Shown one piece after another: positions 1 to 17,764 of a stretch of DNA of 64,000 nucleotides; position 1 is the first letter of the stretch; the number at the start of each line of letters is the position of its first letter. Origin of the DNA: Monarcha castaneiventris obscurior (taxonomy: Eukaryota; Chordata; Aves; Passeriformes; Monarchidae); the NCBI GenBank assembly GCA_026261815.1, contig JAMPIT010000230.1, forward strand, positions 35,982,501 through 36,046,500, read 5' to 3'. Both the position numbers and the translations under genes were made by a program. The notes beneath the pieces were generated by a model, which was not told the origin of the DNA, ran no database searches, and was given only the letters and a program-made list of their open reading frames with translations.

Positions 1-3000
1 ATAGACCCTGACGCAAATTCATGTGGCTCTCAGAATCCACAGACATCACACTACTTTTTGAAAAATACAGATTTCACCACTACAAATGAAGCCTGAAAAT
101 GTTATACCCAGAGCACTGGCATCTATGGGAGCAGAACTATTTCTTCACATGGAGTAAACAAGTTTTTACACACCAGATTAATTCCTCACTCCAGAGCTGG
201 TCCCGGGGGGCCAAAGCAACCCACGTTGCTGCTCGCTCGGTGCAAACCCAGCAGAGGCTTTGGCAAGGCTTCCCCACACGGGTGCCTGAACTGGAGCACT
301 TGAAGGGATTCCATTTAAGGCAGAGCAGGGATTTCACGCTTTCCCTCTGGCTCCTCACATACAGCTCCTGCCTTTGAAGGCAGCCCCTCTTCCCACAGGC
401 CACAGTGGCAACAAACCCTCGAGGTGCTGGCACAGCCCTCCCCAGGGACACTAAGCTTGGAGTCAGGAATGTGCTCCCAGGGGTGCCAGGCAGAGGGAGC
501 TCAGGGAGCTCAGCATCTCTCTGGAGGCTCCCAGCACCTCCTGTGGAAGGGGACCAGGAGCAGGAGCTGGCAGCCAGCCAGGAAACACCTGTGGAAATCA
601 CCGTGAAACAGCAGCCCAAAATAGGTTTCCCATCTGGGACAGGCAAAAAATTGCTTTGGATCTAGGCAATAGGTCTGGCTTTTCTTCCTGATGGGAATGA
701 AAGGACTGGAGGAGAAATAAGAACTGCAAAGGAATATAAGACTAGAGAAAATATCTGAATGAGATAGGTAGGAGACCAAGGTATGGAAAGTATGAAAAGA
801 TGGGAAGCTTATTGCTCCTGTCACACCATCCCTGTTTAGACTGGGAGTGGAGGAGGAAAGAAAGGGCGTTCCCTTAAAAATGTAATTGAGTGAGACATAA
901 ACCAAGAGTCAGTTCACTGGAGTAAATTAAGGTTGGCTGCTGTGAAGAGTGAGGAAGTGAAAACCTTTGGTTGGCTGCCCAAGGGAAGGGAGGAGAGGAG
1001 ATAAGATATGAGGTAGGTGATGAAAGGGATGCAGAAGCACAGAAATGTGAACAGGTTAGAGCTGATAAAACATTGTGCTCTAGGCCCTACTTTTCCCATT
1101 CCATTGGCTTGGAAGTGTGAGACAGAGCTGACAAAAGAGCCTGCAACAAAGAGACAGAGACACCAGGACCACTTTTCAGTTATAAGCTTTTTCTTTTTTA
1201 GAATTCAAGCTTACACAGTTATCTATGCCCACTATATTCATAATTACATTTTAATATCTGCATACAAAAGCTATGTAAAAATTATTTTCTTCCCCAAATA
1301 TACAAATTTTCTCTTTAGATAGTTTAAAACATTTGTGATCACAGATTTTTTTTTTAATATATTTTAGGCTGAAAAAATATTACCAATCTAGCATAACTCT
1401 TAACACTGTTTGCAAAAAAATACATCATCCAAGGTACTTTGTTTTTTACTGTATGGTGTAATGTTTGTCTTACCCTCAGGGCATGAAACTGATACAAAAA
1501 AATAAACCAAAGAAGCAAAACCCACAAACCTCATAGACAAAGTAGTAAGTCCTCCCAACCAAATTCATAAAAACAAATAAACAACCCAAACCACCCTCCT
1601 CTTTTAAAAAATTATAAATGACTAATTTGATGTATTTATGAGCAAACTGAAACTGTAGAGTGCTAAGGAAGTAGGAAAAAAGAAAAAGAAATTACAGTAT
1701 GTCAGCTAGTTCATGCCCTGATACTATCTTTACCAACATTAAATGTGTAATTAAATAAAGTGTCTTTTAATGTTTTACATTGTGCTCAGTAATTTACATA
1801 AATTTAATCCACACCTGGGTGCTGATGTAGATTTACATTTGATTGTCTTGTGCATAAACAAGGTTAGCTTTTAAAGAAGGTAAACTGTGCAATGGACAGT
1901 CACAAACAACTTATTTTACCTGCACAATATTGCTTTTTGAAGGCGACATCAGTCAATGTGGATACACACAAATAATGCATACTCTTTGCATTTGCTAACA
2001 TCTATACTAAAACTTTGTGATAAGGCCAAACCTTTTTTTTTTGTTTTGTTTTTAATTTTAAAGCAAAAATATACCATAGTAAAAAAAAAAAAAAACCAAA
2101 AACGTGCTCACACCGTTTTGAGTCTTAAAGTGGAAAATAAATCTCTATCACACTAGAATAAAATTCTCTCTATAAAATTTAAATACAGATCACTTCATTA
2201 CTATATCAAAAGGAAACGTCTGGTAATCATTTCCAGATGATCACAATAACAAGACACATTAAGAGGTTCTGTTGCCTCTTCCTTTGTGAAAAGATAAATG
2301 TTGAACACTTTCAATTGCTCTCACAGTGAGAGGAAAACCTTCCTTGGTTATGGATTTTGATTCTGTCAATGAAAAAGGTTTAGCCTTAGGAATGCTGGCT
2401 ACATCTCAAAACCATAAGACTGATTTTTAAAATTTATGATTCATGCAGCAAGAAGTCAATATGACACATACAGATTAGAGTTCCATAGCATAAAAATACA
2501 TCACTAGCAATGACATGCTCTGCTTGTGATTAACAGCCCTCTCTTGGCAGATTTCTGATATAAATGGTCTTTCTGGACAGTTTTTTCCTCTTCCTGATAC
2601 CTGCCTCTGAAGAAGCAAGCAGTCTGCTCAAGGATGATTTTGGACCTGGGAGGTCTAACTCTAACGTCTACATTTTGGCAGAATGTAAACAAAAATCATT
2701 ATCACGCACTATATATGTTATCATAAATATCACAACTTAACTGAGATTACACATGAAATGAGTATCTAAATGCACATGTTACTCAGGGCAATACCATGAA
2801 TGGTGACAATCAGGTTTGACAGGAAAAACCTTCTGCGTAAGACCCACATGTAGACCACAAAGCAAACATGAGAGCCATGTGGCACCAGCAGAAACAAGAC
2901 TCTGGACTGCACTGGAAAGCACAAGTTTGTTATTTCACTCAGAAGGCCAGGTATTACAAAGGGTGCTGACTGTGGCACTGGTGTCTGCCACTGAGGTGGT

Positions 3001-5118
3001 CAGTCCAGGGGCTCAATCCCACAATGGCTTGAGGCCACTGGTATTTAGAAGGATGTCTTTGCAGAACTAAGGTCAGCTAGTTTTGCTGTCACGATCACAT
3101 CAACCAGCAGTCACACTGAGGAAGTAAAGGAAGTCACATGAAGTAAGATTGGTAGGAGATCAGAGGCCATTAGATGTCAGTACATCAAATCTGTTAAAGA
3201 GCTTGGCCTTAGTTTTCAGTTAGGGAATCCTACTAACTCAGTCTGTTCATTAGTGTCAGACTCCAACTAAACCTAAAAAGCTAGAAAAATATGTTGGTGT
3301 ATGTCCTTTCTGCTTAGAGCACTGCCAGAACTGCCCAAGTCGGTTGCCTGATTTTAGGCACTTCAGTCCATCTGCAATCATCTAAGGAGGGAGGCCTGAT
3401 TTTCTGAACCCTGACTAAGCACAGCTCCAAACTGCATCAGCATTTTGGAACTAGAAGAGATGTGATGCTTCCTTTCCTGGGTCTCATCTGCAGCACAGTC
3501 AAAAGCTCAGATCCATGGCAGAACAAAGCTTCAGAAGACATTTACATTTCTCTCTTCTTTGCAAGCCACGGTGGGCATAGGTGCTGATGCCTAAGCTTTT
3601 TATATATTTGTCATGTATTTGTAGCTTTGTAGATTTCTAACACATGGCTGTAGCTCAGTACTTTTCCTACCCCTCTTCCCGTACATTTTAGAACAATAAG
3701 CTAACCTTCTAACACATATTATGCTACATTCCTGAAATATTATTTAGTCTTGCCACTTTAGCCAAGGATGTCTTATTTTTATTTTCTTTTACCATGTATC
3801 CTAGACATAATAAATATATGGGGCTAGAAACTCGGTGGGGGGAGGTGGGGGGGTGGACTCCAAATGGGGCAGTACCAAAAGGGGGGATTACTTAACTAAC
3901 TGCTCTTCTAATTGGATACTATTGTTAAATATGCTGATTTGTTAAACTTATAAAATTGTAGAAGTCCTGTATCACATATGCATTTTGCCATATTTGCACC
4001 TGGAGGCCTCCAATTCTGCTTTTATACTCCCTGCTATATTAATATTGTCTCAAAAGTGTGTTGTTTTGTTTCTAGACTGTGAAGACCCCCGTGAGTAAGG
4101 GATCAACTGTTTTTCTGAGTTCCCTATTGTATGCTGTAAGTCCTCTATGAAGTCAACCCAAATCACCTATCCAAAGAGCCAGTTTCTGACTGTCTCCAAG
4201 ACAGTGGTCTACAAGGAATTTGGATAGAGGTGTTGTTTAGACACGCTTCAAGATGGAGCAAACACAGCCAACAAGAGAGGTTCTACAGCAAATATTTAAG
4301 AATGAATCTCCAATGGTGTGTCTTCACTGCTACCTGCAAAAAAACCCTGCAACACCCCCATGTGTTTCATGTTCTGACAAAAAACCCCTAAGTGATAACT
4401 TTAGTGCTCACAGATCGTCACAGGTGCCTATGGTACCAAAGAACAGGTAGAGCAAGACTCCACATCCCTAAAAACATGCCCAATAGCACTCCAAGTGCTT
4501 TATCAATGATGTAGGGAAAGAAGGGTAGAAAGAATTTAACTCCTGACACACATTGATCATGTTCCATTTATAAGTTTTCCTGAGTATCCTGTTTTTTCGA
4601 GAGGATAAGCACATAACATATGGGTTCAGATATTGGCCATGAACTCTTACACATCCACTCCAACAATGCCCACAACTTGCCAGGCAAAAGGGTCAATAAA
4701 TAGCAGAGAAAGAAACTGGTACAAATCAATGTGCAACATTAAAGAATGCGGGGTATAAGGCAGAGCAAAAACCATGAACTGAGTCTCTAGTTTCCAGGAA
4801 GAAGAGAAAGATGCTTTTGATGTGTCATAAAAATTCAGAGAATGGTTTAATATCAAGTTTATAAAACCCAGGGACAACAACCCTGAATGGAGATGGATGA
4901 CAGAGAGGAACCTCTACCTACAATGTCCTCATCACTGGCCTCCAAACATTCCAGGACTGTGAGTACTGGCTTGCAGACTTCGGCAGCAGGACGTTTTTGT
5001 CATTGCTCAGTTTGGTTCCTGCTAGTGCAGTTAGTGGAAATAAATAAAAGAATCGAGAGAGCATCTAGCCAAATGAAACACATACAGACACCAGGGAGGG
5101 AGAACCCAGCTGATCCAC

Positions 5119-5272
5119 ACACACACACACACACACGGGAGAGAGTCAGAGAAGGAAAGAGAAAAGATAAAAATATGGAAATATGTTTAAGACATCTGCT
5201 GAAGATTTGTAATTATATATATATAAAATTATATATATACGTGCATATAAACTTTATATATATATATAAAAC
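5119..5272. repeat. CA repeat and TA-rich simple repeats
   Basis: A CA run at about 5119-5137 is followed after a purine-rich stretch by TA-rich runs at 5211-5240 and 5253-5268. It lies in the 3' UTR or 3' flank. Confidence 0.85.
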
Positions 5273-5918
5273 AAAGGATTACTGCTGAGTAACACTATTT
5301 GTATTACTGGGATAAAGCTGTACAGTCTTGAGTGTTGTTAATAACATGGTTGGTTTCTGTCCCATCTGAAGGTCACCCCGTATGTTTCATTCTTTGTCCT
5401 CATGCTGCGAGCCCTCATATCCCTGAATAACTCTGAGACACTGCCTGCTATCCTGACAGAGAGCCTTGTCCCTCAAAGTGATGGGTTTTCCACACACCTC
5501 AGAAAAAGCAGACCCCTCCACTCTCAGGAAAAGCACCTCAGAGGATCAAATTTCCCTCCTCACTCCAACAAACCTTCCAGTGAAGTTATCTGGAGTCCAG
5601 ATTTAATAACTGAAGGTCTTAATATCTTATACACATGGAAAAAAAAGGCTCAGTCCTTTCTAACATTCTGCATTAATTTAAGTACTTGTTTTATGGGGCT
5701 CAGTTAAACTGCATCTGCTGGAACAAACCCCAGAGAATGATGGGATAATGATGATGATGAAGATCCTAGATCATAATAGTAATTGTTACAATAGAAACAA
5801 TCACAAAGACCAGAAATTTCATCTTATAAATTGGTCAGTTGTATCCTGCAAAAGGAAGTAATACAAGACAGAACTGTCAGGGTCAAATTAACAGCAGCTG
5901 TTTTAACTTGAAGGCCAA

Positions 5919-5924
5919 TTTATT
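5919..5924 (-). terminator. THRB: Candidate proximal poly(A) signal AATAAA
   Basis: Minus-strand AATAAA, about 370 nt past the stop codon, with a moderately T/GT-rich stretch (CAGTTCTGTCTTGTATT) about 40-50 nt downstream. It could yield a short 3' UTR form; distal signals may also be used. Usage cannot be told from sequence. Confidence 0.35.
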
Positions 5925-6291
5925 TTTCTGCCACTTCCATCTCTCTCCCCTGTTTTCCAGGCAATGATGGGCGTGAGCTGGTGACCACGCAAATGCTGGT
6001 GAATGAGATTGGTCTGTTCGTATTTTCACTGTTAAGCTGTCAAAGCACTCACATCAAAGGACTGAAGAACAAATTGCAATAGTCACAAGTACCCGCATTA
6101 AAGGGATGTTTTCATCCATGTGTATACAACTGCCCCCCAGCAACCCCAAAAGAAAACCCAAACAAAACCCCAGCCCCGTCTCAAGAAACAGAAGACCACG
6201 AAAGAAGAACAAACAGGTGAGAAGAGCTGGGCAATGGGATGAAATGACAGCCAGTAGTGCGACGGGGGTGCGGAGAACCACTTCAGTCTCT

Positions 6292-8241
<1,950 letters not shown>

Positions 8242-10959
8242 TTATAAATGGCAAAGAAAAAAATCATGTTTGTCAAACAGAGTGTCTTTTACAATGACAT
8301 TAAATCCAGGAGCATGAAGTTGCAGTTCACAGTCCAGGACACTGCCCTGCAGAGTGCAGCTCCCCTCCAAACACGCTGCTCACTGACTGCACTGCACAAA
8401 CCCCCACATCTGTCTTCCTGCCTTCAGGTTAACATTCCCTGGTTTGCATCCCCCCACACCTTTAGGAAATCTAGCAATGACACAGCTGTTGGCTCCCTCA
8501 GCTTACAACTTATCACAGCGGAATAAACGACAAATGGGGCTGGTACAGACCTCAGCCATCCCAGTTAAATTCACCACCGGCCAGACTTATTTCTTACCTG
8601 ACCAGAGGAAAAGAAAGACATTTGAGAGGGTCTGTAAGAGTGGACTGTATTTTAAAGAAAAGGAATTAAATAAATGTTTCTATCTAGAGGATATACCTCA
8701 ACTGGTGGAACAGTAATTCTCACTGCTTATTTTAACAACAGGGAATTTATGAATCCATAATAAATTAATCAACTTAATTAATTAATTCATCTGACTTAAT
8801 CTAGTAAGGCTGTTCTCCCTGAGCTCGCTACATTATTGCTGGACAGAGAAAAAAATCTATGGTATAGCTACAGCTTTTATGCTGGTGCATAAGCTGTGAT
8901 CTTCAGGGCACATGTCTTTTCCATGATATTAACAAAGGCAAGCTGTCCAAATTGTTAGATGTAGGTTCTGTATTTACATAGTACAACCAGGATGCTGACA
9001 CATGAGCAGAACATTCTACAAAGCATGTCTTTATGTTTTCATAGGTAATTCAATGATAACAAAACCCACCAAGACAATTTTGAGACTGTTCACATACGTG
9101 AACGGCAAGGGTCCCACATATAAAAGAACAACACACTTCTACTTGGCTTAAAAGGAGGGGAAAAGCTATTTATTTTTGATTTATATAAAATTATTATATT
9201 TAACTATTTTGCAATTCAAAATGAAGCCCCCATGAACTATAGGTTCACATGACAACGGTGTACTTGCTAAAGCAAGTGCATTGATTTGGTGGGAAATGAT
9301 GGAGTTGTCTAATGCAAGTGGAAAGCACTTCCCTGTTAGAGAAGAGTTTTAAGCACAAAGCCAGCCATGGTCAGGAAAAGGAGTTGAGTCATGCAGCTAC
9401 TTTTCCAGCAATGCCAGCTTCAGGTGTGAAGTGCTTGATACACAGGAAAATTGATTCATCCTGTTCAGGGCAAATCAGTTTCCCGATAGATGACCCTCAG
9501 TTCAGCAGCAGTGTGGGGGAGACTGCACAGGCACAGCAGCAGTCTCGCTACCCAATGACAATCCCACTGCTTGGCAGCAGAGACTGAAGGAGGGAAAGAA
9601 ACAAAGCTAAAAACAAATTTAAAATGAGAATAGATGTGTGAGAGGAACCATGAAGAGATACTGTAATAAGCAATGGCAGTGAAAAAGGGGACATGAAAGA
9701 AAGTAATAGAGAAGGGAGAAAAAAAGAAATGAAAAAAACTGCAAACCTCTAAAGAGAAGGAAGAATAGTAGAAAAGAAACAAAAAACAGTAGAGAAGATA
9801 TTTTGTGATGCTTCAGCTGTTTTATTAGTAAACCATTAAATGAATGAGGATTTCTCTTTCTACTTGATCCTTCTTAAAACCTCTTTATTACAGTGGTGGT
9901 CTGACTGTGCCTGTCCTTCACCTGCTTTCCTAATTCTGAAGGATACATGGGACACCTGTTTCACAGATGCCAGGCCTCAGGTCTTATCAGCCAGTAGCAG
10001 GAGTTACCAGAGACAGGAGGCTTGAACATCAGTTCTACTCTCAACTGTGCAGGTTTTAATGCTACCTACACTCATCAGCTGAGTGTTGCTACAAGACCAT
10101 CTTCCAGAAGTGGGGTCAACAAATGTGGCTGAAACTCTGCCATGTGTTGTCCTTTCCTCTCTCTCTGCAGGGAGAAAAAGCACAAGGCAGGAACCTGAGG
10201 TGCTCACCTCTGCAGAACACATGTGCAATGCAGCACCATGGAACAGAGCTGAGCTGAGCTAACTCCAAGGGTATTCACACAGCTTCATTCACTGTGGAAC
10301 CACCAATGCCCTGACATTTGAAACTCACATCAAACTCATTACATGCTCCTCAATCTTCATCTTCTAAGCAGAAAGAAAAGCAGGAAGGAAAGAACAGCAG
10401 AAATGCTGAGAAGTAAATGAAGTTTTCCTTATACTTTGATTATTCTGGGATTGGATTCTTGTTTTAAGGCAGGGGCCAATGGATGCACACAAACTAAGCT
10501 GGGCACTCACAGTGCTTTGCTGGCTTCTGCATGTGTCCAAAGATGTGAAAAAGAAGGAAAAATAGCCATGAAAATGTAAGTGGCCATGGATGTTCCTTGT
10601 CATGTCCCTCTTTGATAGATACATTCTCAGACAGCTTCTGGAATTACGAACTGAGTTAATGTTTAAATGCTCTGCAGGTCCTATGGAAAAAATTAGGGTT
10701 TTTTTCTCATTAAAAAATCCACAGCCTACACAGTGTTGCTTCTAAGAAAAAGATACAGGTTAAAAATCATAATGGAAACAAAGTTAACAGGAGGGCGCCC
10801 CTTCAAAAAGGAGCAAACATTTGTAATTTTCTTCATGCTACAGCAAGTGCTATATGACAACTCGGAGGACAGCTGTCCTACTCCTTTGTGTCCATGAGGA
10901 GTTGTCCCTCACCTTGCCATGAGATCTTGCTGTATACGGGCAGCTGTCAGGTTTACACA

Positions 10960-10998
10960 GTGGCTCAGCTGTAAACAAAGCCTGTCCAGCTGAGCCAC
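10960..10998. repeat. Perfect 12-bp hairpin in an intron
   Basis: GTGGCTCAGCTG (10960-10971) and CAGCTGAGCCAC (10987-10998) are perfect reverse complements with a 15-nt loop. A competing 7-bp pairing exists between GTTTACA (10951-10957) and TGTAAAC (10970-10976), which overlaps the left arm. No microRNA or known RNA family is recognised. Confidence 0.6.
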
Positions 10999-11534
10999 AT
11001 AACATACAGAGGTCATGCTCAATGATGCCTTGACTTCTTCATCCATGCTTCCTGCCTAGCTCTGACACAAGTGGGCCCGTGGTAGCCAGGAGGGGTAGGA
11101 GATGTCAGATGGGCACTGAAGTCTGTGTGTGACTGGCAAAGCTTTCTAAATTAAAAAGACTACCTTGGTATGTCACTGCAATTTCTCACCAACAAATGCC
11201 AGATCAGAGGAGACAGATTCCCTCAGATGCTAAATGCTGCAGGGGCCTCATGATCTATGGACATATTCTTTGTATTTTAAAATCTTCATGCTTGGCTACT
11301 ATTTCATGCTTCCTTGACTTGATGGCGCCAATGCAGAGGCTGACCAGGGTGAGATATTTACACTGTGACAACTATTGATATTCACCTCTTCTTCTTCTGT
11401 ATGTGCCAGAGGACATATAGAGCTCTCCCTGACTGATCTTAAAGAAAAGCTGCCAGCCACAGTAGAGTAGAATGCAATTGCTGCCTTACCCTTCCTTCCT
11501 GGTAGGGTGCTGACCTCAAAGGGTGCAATGGGAG

Positions 11535-11616
11535 GTGTTCCTGCTGGTGGCAGGGGGGCTGGAACTGGATGATCTTTAAGGTCCCTTCCAACCCAAACTA
11601 TTCTATAATTCCATGA
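11535..11616 (+). mobile_element. CR1 LINE fragment, 3' end
   Basis: The stretch ggggctggaactggatgatc, then ctttaaggtcccttccaacc and cattctat-type terminal octamers, is the diagnostic 3' end of avian CR1. It is truncated at the 5' side, as usual, and antisense to THRB. Confidence 0.9.
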
Positions 11617-12310
11617 AAATTATTTAGATTATTAAGACTGAAATATTATTTCAAGCTGCAGTTCCGATACCATTTTTTAAATTGAGGGAAAAAAAATCAG
11701 CCATTGCATCTGGTCCTTCAATAAAAATGATATCTTGGTACAAATGAGATCAGCCTAAGGCCTCTGCATTCCTAATGTGCAACCAAGCCTTTGAGTCTAT
11801 TTACTGCATATGTACATATGAGTATCTACCCAGAATGACAATCCATTACTTTTACAGACTCTTTTGTGCACAACCTCCCCATTCAGGAAAAGCATGCCTA
11901 GGAAACCCAATGAGCCAAGTGCCACTCCTGGATAGGGGTGCTTTCCTGAATTTGAAGGGTTTTTTGCTGCATAGACCCAACTCTACAATACTGTACCTGC
12001 CAAGGTACTCGAAGATATGTAGGGAACTGTGTGCCGGAAAATTTTGTTAAACATATCAGCAATGCTTCTAGACAGTATCTTTCTGTTCTTTTGCTTTGTT
12101 CAAGGCCACCTCTACAGACACATCTGAGTCCCTAATGAACCATGATGACTTCCAGATTAACAAACTCAGGATTTCCGTAATCACAGGAAAAAGAAAACTC
12201 ATGAAAATCCAGGTGATTCTAGTCCCATCGATTTTGAGTGTATTTAATTTTTTAATTTTAGACACGTTGAATTTTTAAGTTCCATGCCAGAGTATTTTGA
12301 GTAGTTTTTA

Positions 12311-12499
<189 letters not shown>

Positions 12500-15251
12500 C
12501 TAAGGATATAAACAAAAATATTTAAAGGAGCAATCTGTTTTAGAGCAACTGTTTTATACTCAGTGACGGAAAACATGCTAAAATACAAAGCAACACTATT
12601 TGCTTTATAAGTAAAGTCCATTATGTCACAAAATGAGAATTTATTTGTAAGGCATTGGTGAAAGAGGTGACTGCACAGAGAAATGGGTGACTGGTATGCT
12701 TCTACCCATCTTTGTGGGCAGCTGGACTGTTGTGCACACACTCTTTCTTCCTTGTGTCTGTATCTGTATATTTTATGGGTGCAGCACATGCATCTTTTGC
12801 TTAAAAACATACGCATGTTTTTCCTTACAGGTGCTGAAAGCTCTCAAGTTTCTCTAAAAGCTAAGAGAGTTAAGGAGATGTGTTACCCCTGAGAAGATGC
12901 TGCAAGCTTTGCAGAATTAGGCTCTTTCACCTACTCAAAGCTCTAAAAGTCCCCCCAGAACAGAATGCCAGATATCACAGGCGCCTCCAGGCAATTGCCA
13001 AGGCCAGTTTCCAAAAGGCTAAAATAACTTATGTGCAAGGCTAAAACAATTTATGAGCAAGAACCAGCTAACCTAAAGGTGGCCTGGATAATGTGAATAG
13101 AATTTGAACTCATCTGGGTAAAATTTTGGTTGAAAACCGCCTGTTGCATGACTTCAGCTCAAGGCTTCGCCAAATGAGAAAAAATCATATTTTGAGGATT
13201 TCAATAGGGATATACAGTTAAATAGCTTCAAGCAGAATCTGTAATGAGTGTTTTTTTATTCCAACTGCACTTGAATTTGTTCATCCAGTTTTTATGCAGC
13301 TGGTCAATGTTACCATGTATTTTAAAAACAGGCATATCAAAGCTGCTTTGTTTGTTAAGTGTGGCTTTGCAATTACAAAAGAGCTACCAACCACCACGCA
13401 GAGGTTTCATTCTGTTCACATTAAAAACCAGATAAAATCCAGAGAAGTAGACCTTTAAGACCCATGGCATTTATATAAGACACTTAAACAGGGGAGGTGC
13501 TGAAAGTGCTGTCTGTAATAAAAACTTGTGTTCAACCACTTTTTTAAAGAAACACATCATAAAAGATCCTTCCACAGCTTTGTCACCAATGTGAATCCAA
13601 ATCTAACTTCTTACAAGAAAAAACTCAGCAATGTGTTAATAAAGCAAGCACCAATTGCAAAGGAACAATGAAGAGGACTGGGCTCAATTATGCGATGGTT
13701 TCTACTAAAAAACTCAAATAAACTCATTTCTAGACTCTCTCCCTCCCTGAATCTTGGGTAACTACACCACATTGTCTGTGTGCTCATGATAAACAACCTT
13801 CATCACTTCCAAGCAAAAAGAACAAATGCTTAAACCCACGCAACCCATTGTTATGGAGAAAAAGAAAGAGCACAGCATTTTCTTGGGAAAGGCAAAAGAA
13901 GTCAGGAGAGCCAGCTAAAGGTAACACATGGGAGGGGAGCCCTTGCCACCTAACTCAACAGGAGAAGAGGTCCAGACTTCAGTGAAGTTCCTGTTGTCAA
14001 AGAATCAGCCTCAGCTGCATAAGCACAGATCCATAGCTCCTGGGGCAGGCTGTCATCTTCTCCTGCTCTTCAACAGCTCATTCCCAGCCCCAACCTCGAG
14101 CTACCCAGGCTTTATCCCAAACCAGGCGACACCCAAAGAACAGCACTCCTGACTAAGCAACCAAAGTACTACTGCAGCTACTTTTTGGTCTGCTCAAACC
14201 AGCACTGCAAACTTTGCTCTGCAACACCCCTGGAAAATGCTCTCTTGCTTCCTGCCAGTGACAACTGCCTGTGGTTTCCTGACTGTAGAGTGCTATGAGC
14301 ACGAGCCATTCATATAGAAATTTAGATGGTGTCACTGGAATTAAAAAAAACCCCAACATTATAAAAGAGATCAGCTGCTTTGAATGCATAATTCGTCTCA
14401 GCAATTCAACAGTGAGTTGAAATTCCCATGGTGAATTATGCCTAGTAGGAGCCTAGGCTTGCAAAAAGATGAGTGTGCTCTATCTGGTTTGGTATACACA
14501 GACTGTAAAAGACCCCTGTGCACTCCTGAAATGCAGTCTATAATCCCTCTTTTGTGCTGTGTAAGCATTTTGCATTCTGCACTAATTTCCTTTAAAAATT
14601 GATTTAGAAAAAACAAATAAATCCTTTTTTTAAGGTTGAGCATCACAAATCGCCATTTATTTTCTGATTCTTAGTTATAGGATGAAAATGTAAGTTGTTT
14701 TGTAGGCTGAAATCCCAATGGTATAGTGTATGTATCATCCTGTTCTCACTGAAATTAATTTTCTTTGCCTAATTTATTTACCCTAATTAATGTATTCACC
14801 ATTAACCAAAAGAGGCAAAATCCATGAGTTATTAACAAAAAATACCAGCTTTCATCTAGAAGTTTATATTGTTTTAACACTTTCAATGTTTTATGATAGC
14901 TCCTAATAAAGACAACTATCCCTAGAGAGATACAGTATGAGTTATAGACTGCTTTTGTTCTTAATCAGGAGCGAAACAATTTTTCAACTTTTTCTTATCA
15001 TAGCAAAATAAAAGTATCCAGCTGAGTAAGCCTTAACATAGCAACATGCTCTTTATCTTTGGAAATACATGGTCTGATCAAACACTGAGGTTCAGGCATG
15101 AAAAAGGAAGTAACAACTATGTAAAATCATCCTTTTCCCATAAACATCAGTACACTGGCAGATAAAATCTCTTTGGGGTTTCAATGCTGGGAAGGCAGAA
15201 GAAAGAACAGAACGTGGCTCTAAGAACAGCATACAAGGCAACAGCCCGTAC
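12500..15251 (-). other. THRB: THRB intron
   Basis: 2752-bp intron with donor GTACGG and acceptor ATCCTTAG. No repeat, RNA gene or recognisable coding segment is seen. Confidence 0.9.
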
Positions 15252-15457
15252 CAGAAATTTCCTTTTCTGCTTCCAGTGGCTTCCTTGTGCATTAGTGGCC
15301 ACATGTGCTTCAGTAACAATTTTGATGAGCTCCCATTCCTCATCCGTTGGCTCTGGTTTGTGCCCAATGGTTTTCTGCAGCTCTTCCCGACGTCTCTTTT
15401 CTCGATTTTCTTCTATCAGCTTCCTTTTTGCCAACCTCTTGCTGTCATCCAACACCA
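15252..15457 (-). CDS. THRB: THRB exon: hinge and first helices of ligand-binding domain
   Basis: 206-nt exon bounded by CTGCTAG and AAA-TTT-CTG|GTACGG. It encodes [20 protein letters not shown] then [40 protein letters not shown] and WKQKRKFL. The basic run [20 protein letters not shown] covers the C-terminal extension and hinge, which in this family carries a nuclear localisation signal and contacts DNA and corepressors. [14 protein letters not shown] is helix 1 of the ligand-binding domain. The frame is intact (68 codons plus 2 nt). Confidence 0.99.
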
Positions 15458-17008
<1,551 letters not shown>

Positions 17009-17676
17009 CTAAGTGCAAGAAATAAATACATTGGAAAACATTAGCACTGAGCAACTTCTAAAAATTGGGAGCTGCTTTGGTTTGTTAGGCATGTACCTAA
17101 GTATGCAAGATAACACACTTCATTCCCTGAAACTCTCAAAGCTCTCAAACCAGTGTTATAGTGTGTAGCATTTCTCTTGATTTTCCTTAAAAATTAAAAC
17201 CACATAGACATCTTAGGTAAGTACAGGTGCAAGCACTGCTGTCTTGAGGCACAAATACTGTGTACATGTCTTCTTGTAGCCTTACATTTTACTGCATTAC
17301 ATTTTTTTTGTATGTGAAGTATTTTATTTTGAGCCCCTTTCCAAACTCTGCAATCATTTGGAAGGATATTAAAAGGTATACACATAGTCTTAATTAAAGA
17401 GCAGCTTCTTCAAATAGTAAGAATGGTGGTGTGTTTGTGCTATTAAAGGATTGAAGACAAACAGTTCTACTCCTTTCCTTCCATAAAAGCCAAATAAACA
17501 ACCAATGAACCAACCAAATCTGGGCAAGATGAAGATTTTGCAAATACAGTCTACACAATTTTTGAGTTTGGTCCTAAACAGGGGATCCCTAATTTATAAA
17601 TTATTTCTGAGAAGCAGATTTAATTTGTATTTACCACAGAATTTCAAAAGCCCCATCACCACCAAAGATTCCTCTC

Positions 17677-17764
<88 letters not shown>

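Larger units (their letters stand above)
1..6291 (-). other. THRB: THRB 3' UTR and 3' flank (boundary unresolved)
   Basis: No coding exon is seen here. The sequence just after the stop (TAGAGAGACTGAAGTGG) is transcribed leader-to-tail as 3' UTR. THRB 3' UTRs in vertebrates run to several kilobases, so much of this may be transcript. A first poly(A) signal lies at 5919-5924 on the minus strand; variant ATTAAA signals occur near 1766, 1352 and 1248. The block at 1180-2200 is AT-rich with long T and A runs. Positions 5119-5137 hold a CA repeat and 5211-5270 a TA-rich run. The segment at 190-650 is GC-richer and carries a 169-codon minus-strand open frame with no recognisable product. NR1D2 is the expected neighbour beyond this end by mammalian synteny, but no part of it is visible. 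Confidence 0.6.

Noticed and set aside
137..646. 169-codon open frame on the minus strand near the left end
   Set aside because: Composition follows a GC-richer patch, overlapping frames on the other strand are also open, and no domain or family is recognisable.
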